Positions 7,331 to 15,710 of a DNA stretch of 64,000 nucleotides are shown here, in pieces. The notes under the pieces were generated by a model that made no database searches, was not told where the DNA came from, and worked only from the letters and a program-made list of their open reading frames with translations. Source of the stretch: Paenibacillus graminis (lineage in GTDB: Bacteria; Bacillota; Bacilli; Paenibacillales; Paenibacillaceae); the NCBI RefSeq assembly GCF_000758705.1, contig NZ_CP009287.1, positions 7,006,001 to 7,070,000 of the forward strand. Reading direction: 5' to 3'. A program made the translations under genes and the position numbers. Numbering within the stretch: the first letter of the stretch is position 1; each line of letters begins with the position of its first letter.

Positions 7331-8893
7331 TTGGACCCAAAAAAGCATGTATGGCAACGGCATTCCCTCTTATGCACGTTTGGCTTGAGCCTTATAATCG
7401 CTATCGGGGCGGCGGCTTATTATTCGGGAAGGAACAATATCCCCGAGGAGGCCGCCCCTTCTCATTCACCTCTGACCTATCGGGCGGCCTACCATTTTAC
7501 CACACCCGATAAGTGGAAAAACGATCCGCAAAGGCCCATTTATCTGGATGGAGCCTACCATTACTATTATCTGTACAACCGCGATTATCCGGCTGGAAAT
7601 GGTACCGAATGGCGGCACGCAGTATCTACAGATCTGATGCATTGGACTGATAAGGGAATCGCCATTCCCAAATATACCAATCCGAACGGCGATCCTTGGT
7701 CAGGGTCGGTTGTAGAAGACGGGACAGGATCAGCCGGTTTCGGAAAAGGGGCTCTTGTCGCGATTATGACCCAGCCCTCCGCCGATGGCGGGCAGCAGGA
7801 GCAATATTTATGGTACAGCACCGACCACGGATACACCTTTAGCGCGTACGGAAATGCTCCCGTCCTGCCCAATCCGGGAACAGCCGATTTTAGAGACCCC
7901 AAGGTCATTTGGGATGACTTCTCCCGCAAATGGATCATGGTCTTGGCTGAAGGCACAAAAATAGGCTTTTATGAGTCCAAGGACTTAAAAGCCTGGCATT
8001 ATATGAGCGGATTCGTAACAGAGGGGATCGGAATTGTGGAATGTCCGGATCTTTACCTGATGTATGCGGATGACGGGGCTTATAGATGGGTGCTCGGCGC
8101 CAGCGCCAATGGCATAGCGTCAGGAAAACCCAACACCTATGCCTACTGGACAGGGGATTTCAACGGCATAGCATTTCTCCCTGACCGGAAGGAGCCGCAG
8201 TGGCTGGATTACGGTTTTGACTGGTACGGCGCCGTAACCTTCGAAGATGGAACAAGCAGCAGCACAACCCAACATCGTTACGCCATGGCCTGGATGAATA
8301 ATTGGCAATATGCCCAGCATACGCCGACGTTACGGGAAGGCTTCAACGGAATGGATTCGATTGTTCGTCAAATTGAACTGAAGCAGGCCGGCAGGGACAG
8401 CTATCATCTTGTTTCGGAACCGCTTGAAGCCTTAGGCCAAGCGGCGGAAGAGACTGCCGTCTATGAACAATTAGTTGTGAATGGCTCTGCAACACTTCCT
8501 CTCACAGGTGATTCGTACGAGCTTAACACCGATATCACTTGGTCTGAGCTTAAGAATGCGGGTGTCAGACTTCGGGAATCTGCGGATAAAAGCCGTCACG
8601 TGGATGTTGGAGTCTTTGCCGAAGCCGGGTACACTTATGTCAATCGGGCCTACACCGGGAATCCCGGCAAGAGCGGAAAATATCTGGAAAGCACAGCTCC
8701 CTTTGATGTAAGCAGAAGGAAGATACACCTGAAGATTCTTGTCGATAGAACTAGCGTTGAAGTGTTTATTGATGACGGCTCCGTCGCATATTCCAATGTT
8801 GTTTTCCCCGAATTAGGCGATCAGGGGATCTCACTGTTTTCCGACGGCGGCACAGCGGTTTTTAGCAATATTGTGATTAAGGCATTAAAATAA
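7331..8893 (+). CDS. levB: Endolevanase / levan hydrolase LevB-like (GH32)
   Basis: A short basic N-terminus and one hydrophobic segment (about 13-31) indicate a signal or membrane anchor. The GH32 motifs are clear: nucleophile in WKNDPQRP (Asp65), FRDPKVIW (Asp189) and the acid/base in VECPDLY (Glu237). The C-terminal beta-sandwich module includes KIHLKILVDRTSVEVFIDDG. Close matches to remembered B. subtilis LevB (AAYHFTTPDKWKNDPQ, YNRDYP..NGTEWRHAVS) support an endo-acting enzyme that cuts levan into short oligosaccharides. The start is a TTG 4 bases after the sacB stop, so the two are translated from one message, and probably the same RAT controls both. The ribosome site within the sacB end is weak. 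Confidence 0.93.
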   Translation: MDPKKHVWQRHSLLCTFGLSLIIAIGAAAYYSGRNNIPEEAAPSHSPLTYRAAYHFTTPDKWKNDPQRPIYLDGAYHYYYLYNRDYPAGNGTEWRHAVSTDLMHWTDKGIAIPKYTNPNGDPWSGSVVEDGTGSAGFGKGALVAIMTQPSADGGQQEQYLWYSTDHGYTFSAYGNAPVLPNPGTADFRDPKVIWDDFSRKWIMVLAEGTKIGFYESKDLKAWHYMSGFVTEGIGIVECPDLYLMYADDGAYRWVLGASANGIASGKPNTYAYWTGDFNGIAFLPDRKEPQWLDYGFDWYGAVTFEDGTSSSTTQHRYAMAWMNNWQYAQHTPTLREGFNGMDSIVRQIELKQAGRDSYHLVSEPLEALGQAAEETAVYEQLVVNGSATLPLTGDSYELNTDITWSELKNAGVRLRESADKSRHVDVGVFAEAGYTYVNRAYTGNPGKSGKYLESTAPFDVSRRKIHLKILVDRTSVEVFIDDGSVAYSNVVFPELGDQGISLFSDGGTAVFSNIVIKALK

Positions 8894-8907
8894 GTGTCCT
8901 CAACATT

Positions 8908-8944
8908 CACCCGATTCCGCATCAGCCGGAATCGGGTGTTTTCT
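8908..8944 (+). terminator. Terminator of the sacB-levB operon
   Basis: CACCCGATTCCG (8908-8919) and CGGAATCGGGTG (8927-8938) form a perfect 12-bp stem followed by TTTTCT, 14 bases after the levB stop. Confidence 0.92.
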
Positions 8945-8971
8945 GATCCCATCAAAAACTGTGCATATTAC

Positions 8972-10498
8972 CTAGGAAGAACTTGATATAGGAGCCTTTT
9001 TTTCATATTCCACTGCACTACTAGTTAGATTTAGGGAGCGGTCCGTTAAGTTCTGAATTTCGTTTATCAGTTTAGGGTTTTCCAAAAGAGTGACCCCATA
9101 AGAAGGGATCATTGCTTTTATCTTCGGCTCCCACGCCTTGATCTGCTGCGGGAAGCATTTGCCAATGACTTCTAGCATAACCGAAACGGCGGTAGAAGCA
9201 CCGGGGGAAGCACCCAGCAAGGCGGCTATCGATCCATCGGCACTGCTTATCACTTCAGTACCAAATTGAAGCGTGCCTTTGCCGGCTGCTGTATCTTTGA
9301 TGATTTGCACGCGCTGGCCCGCCACTACCAGGTCCCAATCCCCGCTTTGAGCGCTCGGGACAAATTCCCGTAAAGCTTCTATGCGCTGATCTTTTGATAA
9401 CATCACCTGCCCGATCAGGTATTTGGTCAATGAAAGGTTTTTCGCACCTGCCGCCAGCATTGTTGTAAGATTACCCGGTTTTACAGAAGTTATCAGATCA
9501 AACATTGAACCGTATTTTAGAAATTTTGGCGAGAAGCCGGCAAACGGCCCAAAGAACAGCGATTCTTTCTTCTCGATTACCCTCGTATCCAGATGCGGGA
9601 CAGACATCGGCGGAGCACCTAATGCAGCTTTTCCGTATACTTTGGCATGATGCTGTGCGACAATGTCCGGCTTCTGACACACCATAAATAGTCCGCTCAC
9701 CGGAAATCCCCCGATGCCCTTCCCCTCAGGAATACCGGATTTCTGCAGCAAATGCAGACTCCCGCCCCCGCCGCCGATAAAGACGAATTTCGCAGAATGG
9801 CGCGTAGTGGTTCCGTTATCGAGATTCCGCACCTTCAAGTCCCAGGAGCCGTCGCTGGCACGTTTAATATCATCGACATTATGCTGGAATTTGATATCCG
9901 TGTTATTGCTCTGTAAGTGGTCAAACAAAATGCGCGTTAAAGCACCAAAGTTCACATCTGTGCCGGATTCGATTCGGGTCGCCGCTATGGGCTGGTTCAC
10001 TCTTCTATCTTTCATCATAAGCGGAATCCATTCCATCAGCTGCCCCGGATCATCGGAAAATTCCATTCCTTGAAACAGCGCATTTTTCGAAAGCGCTTCA
10101 AATCGTTTTTTCAAAAAGGTTACATCGGATTCCCCTTGGACAAAGCTCATATGGGGTACGGGTACGATAAAATCCTGCGGATTCTGTATCCGTTTGCTTT
10201 TTACCAGATACGACCAAAATTGCTTGGAAAACTGATACTCTTCATTCACTTTTATAGCCTTGCTAATATCGATGGTTCCATCCGGCTGTTCTACGGTGTA
10301 GTTCAGCTCGCATAGCGAAGAGTGCCCTGTTCCCGCATTATTCCATTCATTAGAGCTCTCCTCACCTGCACTCGCCCGCCGCTCAAACACTGTAATTTTC
10401 CAGTCCGGTACTAATTCTTTTAGCAGTGAACCTAACGTCGCACTCATGATTCCGGCACCAATTAAAATAACATCTGTTTTTGTTTGTCGGTTGCTCAT
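8972..10498 (-). CDS. mqo: Malate:quinone oxidoreductase
   Basis: The N-terminus carries the FAD-binding dinucleotide motif ([21 protein letters not shown]), followed by the family hallmarks [30 protein letters not shown] and [19 protein letters not shown]. The 508-residue length is usual for Mqo. It is a membrane-associated FAD enzyme that oxidises malate to oxaloacetate and passes the electrons to quinone, bypassing NAD-dependent malate dehydrogenase. The gene is transcribed towards the levB terminator and has no operon partner. A GACGGTAAAA stretch precedes the ATG, so the ribosome site is weak. Confidence 0.96.
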   Translation of the reverse strand: MSNRQTKTDVILIGAGIMSATLGSLLKELVPDWKITVFERRASAGEESSNEWNNAGTGHSSLCELNYTVEQPDGTIDISKAIKVNEEYQFSKQFWSYLVKSKRIQNPQDFIVPVPHMSFVQGESDVTFLKKRFEALSKNALFQGMEFSDDPGQLMEWIPLMMKDRRVNQPIAATRIESGTDVNFGALTRILFDHLQSNNTDIKFQHNVDDIKRASDGSWDLKVRNLDNGTTTRHSAKFVFIGGGGGSLHLLQKSGIPEGKGIGGFPVSGLFMVCQKPDIVAQHHAKVYGKAALGAPPMSVPHLDTRVIEKKESLFFGPFAGFSPKFLKYGSMFDLITSVKPGNLTTMLAAGAKNLSLTKYLIGQVMLSKDQRIEALREFVPSAQSGDWDLVVAGQRVQIIKDTAAGKGTLQFGTEVISSADGSIAALLGASPGASTAVSVMLEVIGKCFPQQIKAWEPKIKAMIPSYGVTLLENPKLINEIQNLTDRSLNLTSSAVEYEKKAPISSSS

Positions 10499-10941
10499 TT
10501 TTACCGTCCCTCTACCCTACGGATTTGCAGGAAGGATTAAGGCGCTCCTGCTTAGGCGCCATACAAGCCAGGGTGCGGCCTAAGCCGTACACCTTTAATG
10601 GATTAATGAAGACCTATTCTTAGTGTATCACTATTATTTATAAATTTTAATATTTATCTATTTTTTTATAGAAAACGGAGTCATTCCTATGACCGCACTC
10701 CCGCATATGTGCTCATTCTCTATTTTGCGGATATGCCGTTACCCCTGCCTGCCGTTCACATATTTTAAATGGAGACCGTATAAATGCACACAGTTAAGGG
10801 ACAAAGAAAGGTATTTCAAAACCAATGCCGACGTCATTGGAAAGCGGGCACATTATATGTATTTGCGCGGATCTAAGACTCTGGTTCTGCGGGAAGATAT
10901 AATTCGCCGCAATACGCAGGAAAAACCAGTGCCCGGGTAAT
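10499..10941. other. Gap of about 440 bases: mqo leader and no firm gene
   Basis: On the mqo side, TTAGGC near 10553 and GCCTAA near 10577, together with GGCGC/GCGCC arms, could fold into a leader hairpin in the mqo message. An 83-codon plus-strand frame (10689-10940) starts with ATG behind a GGAG, but its product (MTALPHMCSFSILRICRYPCL...) has no recognisable domain and an irregular composition, so I do not call it a gene. Confidence 0.4.
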
Positions 10942-10984
10942 AAAGAAGCAGATCTGCCCGGATTCCCGGCAATTCTGCTTCTTT
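10942..10984. terminator. Hairpin downstream of the GT8 gene
   Basis: AAAGAAGCAGA (10942-10952) and TCTGCTTCTTT (10974-10984) are perfect complements, and GCCCGG/CCCGGC strengthen the loop. It is 34 bases after the stop of the minus-strand glycosyltransferase gene. The downstream T-tract is short (CTTTATT on the minus strand). Confidence 0.6.
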
Positions 10985-11017
10985 GGCGATTTATATTTCA
11001 ATGACGGGCTATGCCCA

Positions 11018-12268
11018 TCAGCCTGCTTTATAAAGTTTACGCTTATGCTTACGCTTCAGAGAGGTTCTGCTTTTTCTCAGTGAAAGGTGTTTGATTACAT
11101 GTTTTCTTCTTCTCACTGTCCGCAGTTTTTTCCTTCTCAGTTTCAGAATGCTTCTTCTTACATACCGGTACTTAATCAGCCTTGCGCGCTTAATCGAACG
11201 ATACCGGGCGCGGATTATTTTTTTTCTTCTCAGTCTGCGTCTTAGCCGCAAGGTTCTGCGGAGTTTCCGTCTGTACCGCCGCTTCACTGGAATGCAATCC
11301 GGGGGCGGAGCAGGCGCTTCAGCGACGGGGATTTCCTGAATTGGAGGGGCCGGAGGCTGAATTTCTTGAACCGGTGGGGCCAACAGCTGAACTTCATGAA
11401 CCGGAGGTTCAGGGAACTGAACTTCTGGAGCAGGCGGGTTCACCGGGATGTTGGCTTGAACCGGCTCGAAAACCGGTTCTGGCGCATACCCTCCACCCCA
11501 GCCCCAGGGGGTCATGGCACGGAAATTATTGTATAGCTCTGCATGGGGGGAATCTGCATCCCACCATTTGCTGTCTCCGGCGAAATGAATAATTTTATGC
11601 TCTAAATCGAGCTCATTCTTAGCGAACGTATTAAAGCACTGGTCCAATTGTAAATAGTTGCAGCTGTACACCGCATTCAGAACGTCCTGGTCAGGCATGG
11701 TCATCTTTGGGAAATTACGCAGGAAATTAAGCATTTCTCCATACCAGTTCTCTTTTTTGCGGATATTGTCCAGGTGAAACAGAATGACGCCTGAGTTAAA
11801 GTACAGCTCCGCACTTAGCCCCATTGAAGTAAAGTACTCCAGCAAATTTTCCCCTTGATCCAATACTGCCCCCAAATAACGGTCTCCCAGGTCAACGCTC
11901 CATAGTTCATTAATATCCATATTCACCAAAATATCGCAATCCAGGTAAATCACTCGTTCTGTCTGGATAATTATCGGAAGCAGCAAACGATACATACTGG
12001 CCATTGTCCAGTAGTCGATTTTATGCACGCCTGCTGCCACTTCCTGCATATCCCCAGGAATTGTAACATGATAAAACAAGATGTTGTGATGAAATACATC
12101 GACCATCTGAGTGAGTTTTAACTTGCTTTCCTCACTTAAGGAATCATCATGCACAATGTGCACTCTGATCGTTTGCTCGGTCTTGGAAAAAATCGAGGCA
12201 AGAACAACAGCCGCATGCTCCGTATAGCTTCCGTCTTTGTCGTTAATTGTTAAAACCAATTCAACCAT
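11018..12268 (-). CDS. Family 8 glycosyltransferase with proline-rich linker and basic tail
   Basis: Residues 1-255 form a complete GT8 domain: VLTINDKDGSYTEHAAVVLASIF, the metal-binding DxD as LDCDILVN, LYFNSGVILF, MPDQDVLNAV and HFAGDSKWW. GT8 enzymes are retaining transferases using UDP- or CMP-like sugar donors. From about 260 to 328 there is a proline linker with tandem units of the type PPVQEIQPPAPPIQEIP. The last 88 residues are about half arginine or lysine (RRKLRRTLRLRRRLRRKK and similar) with no acidic residues. Such a tail is not part of GT8; it could bind nucleic acid, anionic wall polymer or the spore surface. The ATG at 12268 is preferred to the TTG at 12274 for its spacing from AGGTGA. 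A sugar nucleotidyltransferase gene lies upstream in the same direction. Confidence 0.85.
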   Translation of the reverse strand: MVELVLTINDKDGSYTEHAAVVLASIFSKTEQTIRVHIVHDDSLSEESKLKLTQMVDVFHHNILFYHVTIPGDMQEVAAGVHKIDYWTMASMYRLLLPIIIQTERVIYLDCDILVNMDINELWSVDLGDRYLGAVLDQGENLLEYFTSMGLSAELYFNSGVILFHLDNIRKKENWYGEMLNFLRNFPKMTMPDQDVLNAVYSCNYLQLDQCFNTFAKNELDLEHKIIHFAGDSKWWDADSPHAELYNNFRAMTPWGWGGGYAPEPVFEPVQANIPVNPPAPEVQFPEPPVHEVQLLAPPVQEIQPPAPPIQEIPVAEAPAPPPDCIPVKRRYRRKLRRTLRLRRRLRRKKIIRARYRSIKRARLIKYRYVRRSILKLRRKKLRTVRRRKHVIKHLSLRKSRTSLKRKHKRKLYKAG

Positions 12269-12387
12269 TATCAAAGATCACCTACCTTTAAAGTATACTA
12301 ATGCACAATTACTTGATGCACTCGACTACTTTAAGTGTATGTTTACCCTGGTGACCGGATTGGACTTATCCCCAGTTCATACCCATT

Positions 12388-13428
12388 TTATTTTGAATCG
12401 TTCTGCAAGCCGGCCTGGGTTCTTGTAACTCTTGCACGATCGCCCAGAATATGACGGGCCGGCCGCTCTTGAATTTCCTGTTCAGCCAGATGAACATATG
12501 AGCCGAAAACACTTCCCTCTGCATGAACATGGGACAATGCCACCTGGTCCGTCAAAATGCTATCGGATAGAATGCAATCTTCGACCACACTATTCGGGCC
12601 AATATACACATATGGTCCCACCACACTGTTCGTTACGGTGGCAGTCGGATCAATTCTAACCGGAGGAATCCACTGAACAGAGCTGTGCGTGCCGGATGGT
12701 TTCCCAAAGTTCTGCGGATCCTGATCCATCTTGTAGCGATTCGCTTCAAGCCATCTGTCATGGGTCCCGATATCAAAAAACGGTTCAGTCGCTATGCTGT
12801 ACACCACATGTCTGCCTTCTGTAATTAACAATTGAATGGCATCTGTCATCTCGTATTCTCCACGAGGGGAGGGTATCAGCCTGTCCATTGCCGGCCAGAT
12901 AGCTGCAGTAAGAGCGTAGACGCCAACAATAGCCAAATCCGATTTGGGATATTTAGGCTTTTCCTCCAAACCGACAATTTGTCCGGCATCGATGACAGCG
13001 ACACCAAATTGACTAGGGTCCTTAACCTGCTGGAGCAGTATTGAAGCCACAGCCTTGTCTGCTTCCAATGACCGGATTAAGGGCACTATATCCCCTTCAT
13101 ACAAATTATCGCCAAGCATCAATATAAACGGGGAATCCGCCATAAATGACTTCGCGCTTTTTACCGCATCCGCCAGCCCCATAGGTTCTTCCTGCAGAAG
13201 AAAGGTTAAAGAGGCGTTCCACCGCTCCCCATCCCCAATCGTTTGCCGGATCTCTCCCTGCGAATGGTTCACAACGATTCCAATCTCGGTAATTCCGGCC
13301 GCAACAAGTTTTTTAATAATAGTGACAAGAATATACTCCCCGTTAACGGGTAACATGCACTTTGGTTTGGTATAGGTTGAAGGCTGCAGTCTGGTTCCCC
13401 GGCCGGCGCATAGAATTAACCCTTTCAT
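12388..13428 (-). CDS. Sugar-1-phosphate nucleotidyltransferase (RfbA/StrD-like)
   Basis: The N-terminus MKGLILCAGRGTRLQPSTYTKPKCMLPV is the nucleotide-binding signature of NDP-sugar pyrophosphorylases, with the metal-binding aspartate in FILMLGDNLYEGD and the sugar loop VGLEEKPKYPKS. After residue 240 hexapeptide-like beta-helix repeats follow (PTATVTNSVVGPYVYIGPNSVVEDC). This architecture fits a glucose-1-phosphate thymidylyl- or uridylyltransferase of the StrD class; the exact nucleotide cannot be told. The start at 13428 has GGGGG 7 bases upstream; ATG 13434 lacks proper spacing. It is followed on the same strand after about 120 bases by the tailed GT8, which may use its product. Confidence 0.88.
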   Translation of the reverse strand: MKGLILCAGRGTRLQPSTYTKPKCMLPVNGEYILVTIIKKLVAAGITEIGIVVNHSQGEIRQTIGDGERWNASLTFLLQEEPMGLADAVKSAKSFMADSPFILMLGDNLYEGDIVPLIRSLEADKAVASILLQQVKDPSQFGVAVIDAGQIVGLEEKPKYPKSDLAIVGVYALTAAIWPAMDRLIPSPRGEYEMTDAIQLLITEGRHVVYSIATEPFFDIGTHDRWLEANRYKMDQDPQNFGKPSGTHSSVQWIPPVRIDPTATVTNSVVGPYVYIGPNSVVEDCILSDSILTDQVALSHVHAEGSVFGSYVHLAEQEIQERPARHILGDRARVTRTQAGLQNDSK

Positions 13429-13667
13429 AAACATACCCCCTACTTATAAAATTAGTATCTTCGGACTCGCTGTAAATAAGAGCTCTTTACATTTTATGCA
13501 CAAGCTATAAAGGAGCTTGGGTATATAATAAGCAGCAATGACCTATTAAACTATGATTCCGAAAGATATAAGCTCGTATAGAGGAATTAATATGAAGGGT
13601 TGAAAAAACTTTAATCTCAGAAAAGAGTTATGTTATAGTTGCTATGACTTGTCAGGAGGAGATAATT

Positions 13668-13706
13668 ATGATTACGACAATAACGGGACCCATTCTGGAA
13701 GGATAG
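13668..13706 (+). CDS. Putative 12-residue leader peptide
   Basis: ATG at 13668 follows a strong AGGAGGAG site 7 bases upstream and encodes MITTITGPILEG before a TAG. It lies 54 bases ahead of the GNAT gene, whose own ribosome site (GAAGGTG) is much weaker. A TATAGT at 13634-13639 could be the -10 of the transcript. Such an arrangement is typical of translational attenuators but could be accidental. The remainder of 13429-13667 holds nothing else that I can support. Confidence 0.4.
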   Translation: MITTITGPILEG

Positions 13707-13760
13707 CGCCTGCCGGTCCATAAACTGCGTGTTTCCTTCACTCATTGAAGGTGTAACTGC

Positions 13761-14300
13761 ATGTCAAGAAACGTCATTCCCCTGCTCTATCATTCCAAGG
13801 AACAAATCGCTGATATTACCCGGCTTGAGCAGGATTGCAGCCAATCGGATTCTTTCTACATCAATGCTGGCATTGAGCATCTCGCCAAAGCAGGTGGAGA
13901 CCACGGAATCCTGTGTTATCAGGACAACCACATCATAGGGCTGCTCAGCTGGTATACCTCTGATGGCAGAATCGCGAATATCAATGCCATGGTTCATCCG
14001 GAGCACCGCCGCGAGGGAGTATTCCGCAGCTTGCTCCAGCGTGCTGCAGAAGATATGAAGCCTCAAGGCATAGAAGTTCTCTGCTTCCGGTTTCCTCAAG
14101 GCTCACAGGCCGGCCTAGCCGCTGCGCAGTCTCTTGGAGCAGTTTTTAACCGCTCTGAATACTTGATGGCGTTGAATCCCATGATAGTCAACAGCCCGGT
14201 ATCTACGGATCTGTCTCTATTTCCCGCCGGGCCTGAGGATTTTGAGTTTATGGCATTGGCTTTATTTCCAAAAGAAACGGCTGGTCTCAGGTTCCCCTGA
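13761..14300 (+). CDS. GNAT-type acetyltransferase, probably C-terminally truncated
   Basis: The first 130 residues form one GNAT domain: HIIGLLSWYTSDGRIANINAMVHPEHRREGVFRSLLQRAAED, with the acetyl-CoA loop as HRREGVFRSLL. The second part (from about 140) begins like the linker of two-domain GNAT proteins of about 290 residues, but the frame ends after 179 residues at KETAGLRFP, inside the left half of a terminator hairpin. A deletion that removed the second domain and joined the gene to a terminator is the simplest reading. It acetylates an unknown amine. A leader peptide lies upstream. The gene stands alone on the plus strand. Confidence 0.65.
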   Translation: MSRNVIPLLYHSKEQIADITRLEQDCSQSDSFYINAGIEHLAKAGGDHGILCYQDNHIIGLLSWYTSDGRIANINAMVHPEHRREGVFRSLLQRAAEDMKPQGIEVLCFRFPQGSQAGLAAAQSLGAVFNRSEYLMALNPMIVNSPVSTDLSLFPAGPEDFEFMALALFPKETAGLRFP

Positions 14301-14315
14301 TCCAGCCGTCTTTTG
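14278..14315 (+). terminator. Terminator overlapping the end of the GNAT gene
   Basis: ACGGCTGG (14278-14285) pairs with CCAGCCGT (14303-14310) and CAGG with CCTG inside; CTTTTG follows. The stop codon of the GNAT frame lies within the hairpin. Confidence 0.8.
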
Positions 14316-14389
14316 ATTATTTTAATGCGAAGGACAATTGAAGCCTTGCGGGGAAATACGCATATCTTTCTCTACTCCGTTCGATGGGC

Positions 14390-14866
14390 TTATCGACTTA
14401 TGGCCCCCAGCATCGAGCCGGCAATCGTCAAAAAATCTTCCCGTCCGATCTCAAAATGGCCGTACCGGAAGGAGTATCCCCAATTTGGATTCCCGCGTGT
14501 AAAGCTAAGCTGATCCAATAGATTAGCAATCTTCACTTCCCGGCACGGAATATAGCTGATGTTGCGACGGAAAGGCACAAAGGATTCGGACATCTGATAT
14601 GTGTAGACTCTGCTATCGGCAACCTGTCCGATCGCGGTAAATGCTTGGAGAGGGGTGCCTTTCGCCAAATCGGTTCGTGGTGAGTAGTATATCAGCCAAT
14701 CGCCACGGCTCATCCGCCGCAATGGCGCTGCCTTGCCGTGGTTAAGCTGGGCGAATCCGCCCAGCATTCCCCGCTTCACATGGGAAGCAGAGACTACACC
14801 AATCCAGAAGCGGCTGTGCTCGCTTATTGTATTCGTCGAAAGAACATGTAGCTCTTCCTTCTTCAT
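14390..14866 (-). CDS. EVE domain protein (UPF0310 type)
   Basis: [46 protein letters not shown] is the characteristic opening of EVE/UPF0310 proteins, PUA-fold modules thought to bind modified bases in nucleic acid. The middle ([19 protein letters not shown]) and the end ([22 protein letters not shown]) also fit, and 158 residues is a normal length. About 18 residues precede the domain; an ATG at 14866 with AAGGCAGCGC upstream is used, so the exact start is uncertain. It follows the DinB-like gene after one base and is probably co-transcribed with it. Confidence 0.85.
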   Translation of the reverse strand: MKKEELHVLSTNTISEHSRFWIGVVSASHVKRGMLGGFAQLNHGKAAPLRRMSRGDWLIYYSPRTDLAKGTPLQAFTAIGQVADSRVYTYQMSESFVPFRRNISYIPCREVKIANLLDQLSFTRGNPNWGYSFRYGHFEIGREDFLTIAGSMLGAISR

Positions 14867-14867
14867 G

Positions 14868-15407
14868 TTATGCGCTGCCTTCCAAAAATTGTGTCAACCG
14901 GTCCATCTGCAGCAGATGATGACGATAGTGCATTTCAATAAGCAAAAACCATTCTTGTGCATTGAGCGGACCGAATCGCGGATGTGGCACCGTATTCTGC
15001 ATTGTCCCCTTTTCAATCTGCGGCAGGATTTCTTTCATGCGGTCAATCACCGTATACAAGCCCTGAATCAATTGTTCTTTACTCTCCGGCTGTCCCGGGG
15101 TGTACTGCGGGGATGGCGGGACATGAACGCGTATTGGCGGAAAGCTTCCCTGATCGAATATCGCTGTACCCTCTTTAGTTTTTACCACTATAGGGGCCGC
15201 AGAACCTTCGCTTGGGGTCAAGCACTGTTCAATATTGCGAAGCTGCATATACAGCGCCGAATTAATTAAATGCTGATACATTTGTCCAAGCGACCACTCG
15301 TTCTCCGCAGGCTGACGCTTCAACTGCTCCATGCTGAAACCGTCTAACTCCTGAATATAGTGATTTGCAGTTTCTTCAAAACGCTGCAATGCTTCGGTGG
15401 TATTCAT
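14868..15407 (-). CDS. DinB-like (YfiT/DinB superfamily) protein
   Basis: A four-helix DinB-type fold is indicated by the N-terminal [13 protein letters not shown] and by three metal-binding histidines: one in [15 protein letters not shown] and two in the C-terminal [14 protein letters not shown]. The family includes metal-dependent hydrolases and thiol (bacillithiol) S-transferases, often stress linked, but the substrate cannot be told from sequence. The ATG is preceded by AAAGGAG at a good distance. It is the first gene of a pair with the EVE protein, and an unusual strong hairpin (15451-15486) lies in its leader. Confidence 0.8.
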   Translation of the reverse strand: MNTTEALQRFEETANHYIQELDGFSMEQLKRQPAENEWSLGQMYQHLINSALYMQLRNIEQCLTPSEGSAAPIVVKTKEGTAIFDQGSFPPIRVHVPPSPQYTPGQPESKEQLIQGLYTVIDRMKEILPQIEKGTMQNTVPHPRFGPLNAQEWFLLIEMHYRHHLLQMDRLTQFLEGSA

Positions 15408-15450
15408 ATTTCAAACAGCTCCTTTATTAACTATCTAACCTGACTATACA

Positions 15451-15486
15451 AAAACGCTACTGACAACAGTATGTCAGTAGCGTTTT
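15451..15486. terminator. Strong terminator-like hairpin upstream of the DinB-like gene
   Basis: AAAACGCTACTGACA (15451-15465) and TGTCAGTAGCGTTTT (15472-15486) are perfectly complementary over 15 bp and have T-runs on both strands. No gene ends here: the DinB-like gene starts 44 bases away on the minus strand and the hydrolase starts on the plus strand further right. It may be an attenuator in the DinB-like leader. Confidence 0.7.
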
Positions 15487-15655
15487 AATCTAATCCAGCT
15501 CATTACGCAACTTCTGAGCGCAAAATTTCTCCAGGAAGAACAGCTCTCTGTGAATCCCCCAACAATGTCAGCATCCATTTCTACATTTTAACGGAAACTT
15601 AACTCCACCTCCTAGTGGCTTATTATAGTTAAGCTTCAAGAAAGGTAGAGTTACA

Positions 15656-15682
15656 TTGCATCTAAGACTGGCTTGCTATAAT
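15656..15682 (+). promoter_or_regulatory. Candidate promoter of the alpha/beta hydrolase gene
   Basis: A perfect TATAAT lies at 15677-15682; TTGCAT at 15656-15661 (spacer 15) or TTACAT at 15651-15656 (spacer 20) could be the -35. The -10 overlaps the ATG at 15681, which argues that this ATG is not the translation start. Confidence 0.5.
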
Positions 15683-15710
15683 GGATGAATCAGATCGTGA
15701 AGGGGTTGGG

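Noticed and set aside
10689..10940. 83-codon plus-strand frame behind a GGAG in the mqo/GT8 gap
   Set aside because: Composition is irregular (many Cys, Tyr, Arg), no domain or homologue is recalled, and it ends at a terminator-like hairpin; too weak to call a gene.
11330..11470. Periodic DNA repeats that at first look like a small CRISPR-like or minisatellite array
   Set aside because: The repeats are in frame with the GT8 gene and encode its proline-rich PPxxE units; repeat and spacer lengths are not CRISPR-like.
15681..15710. Upstream ATG of the alpha/beta hydrolase frame
   Set aside because: It overlaps a TATAAT -10 box, and a proper ribosome site exists for the ATG at 15711.
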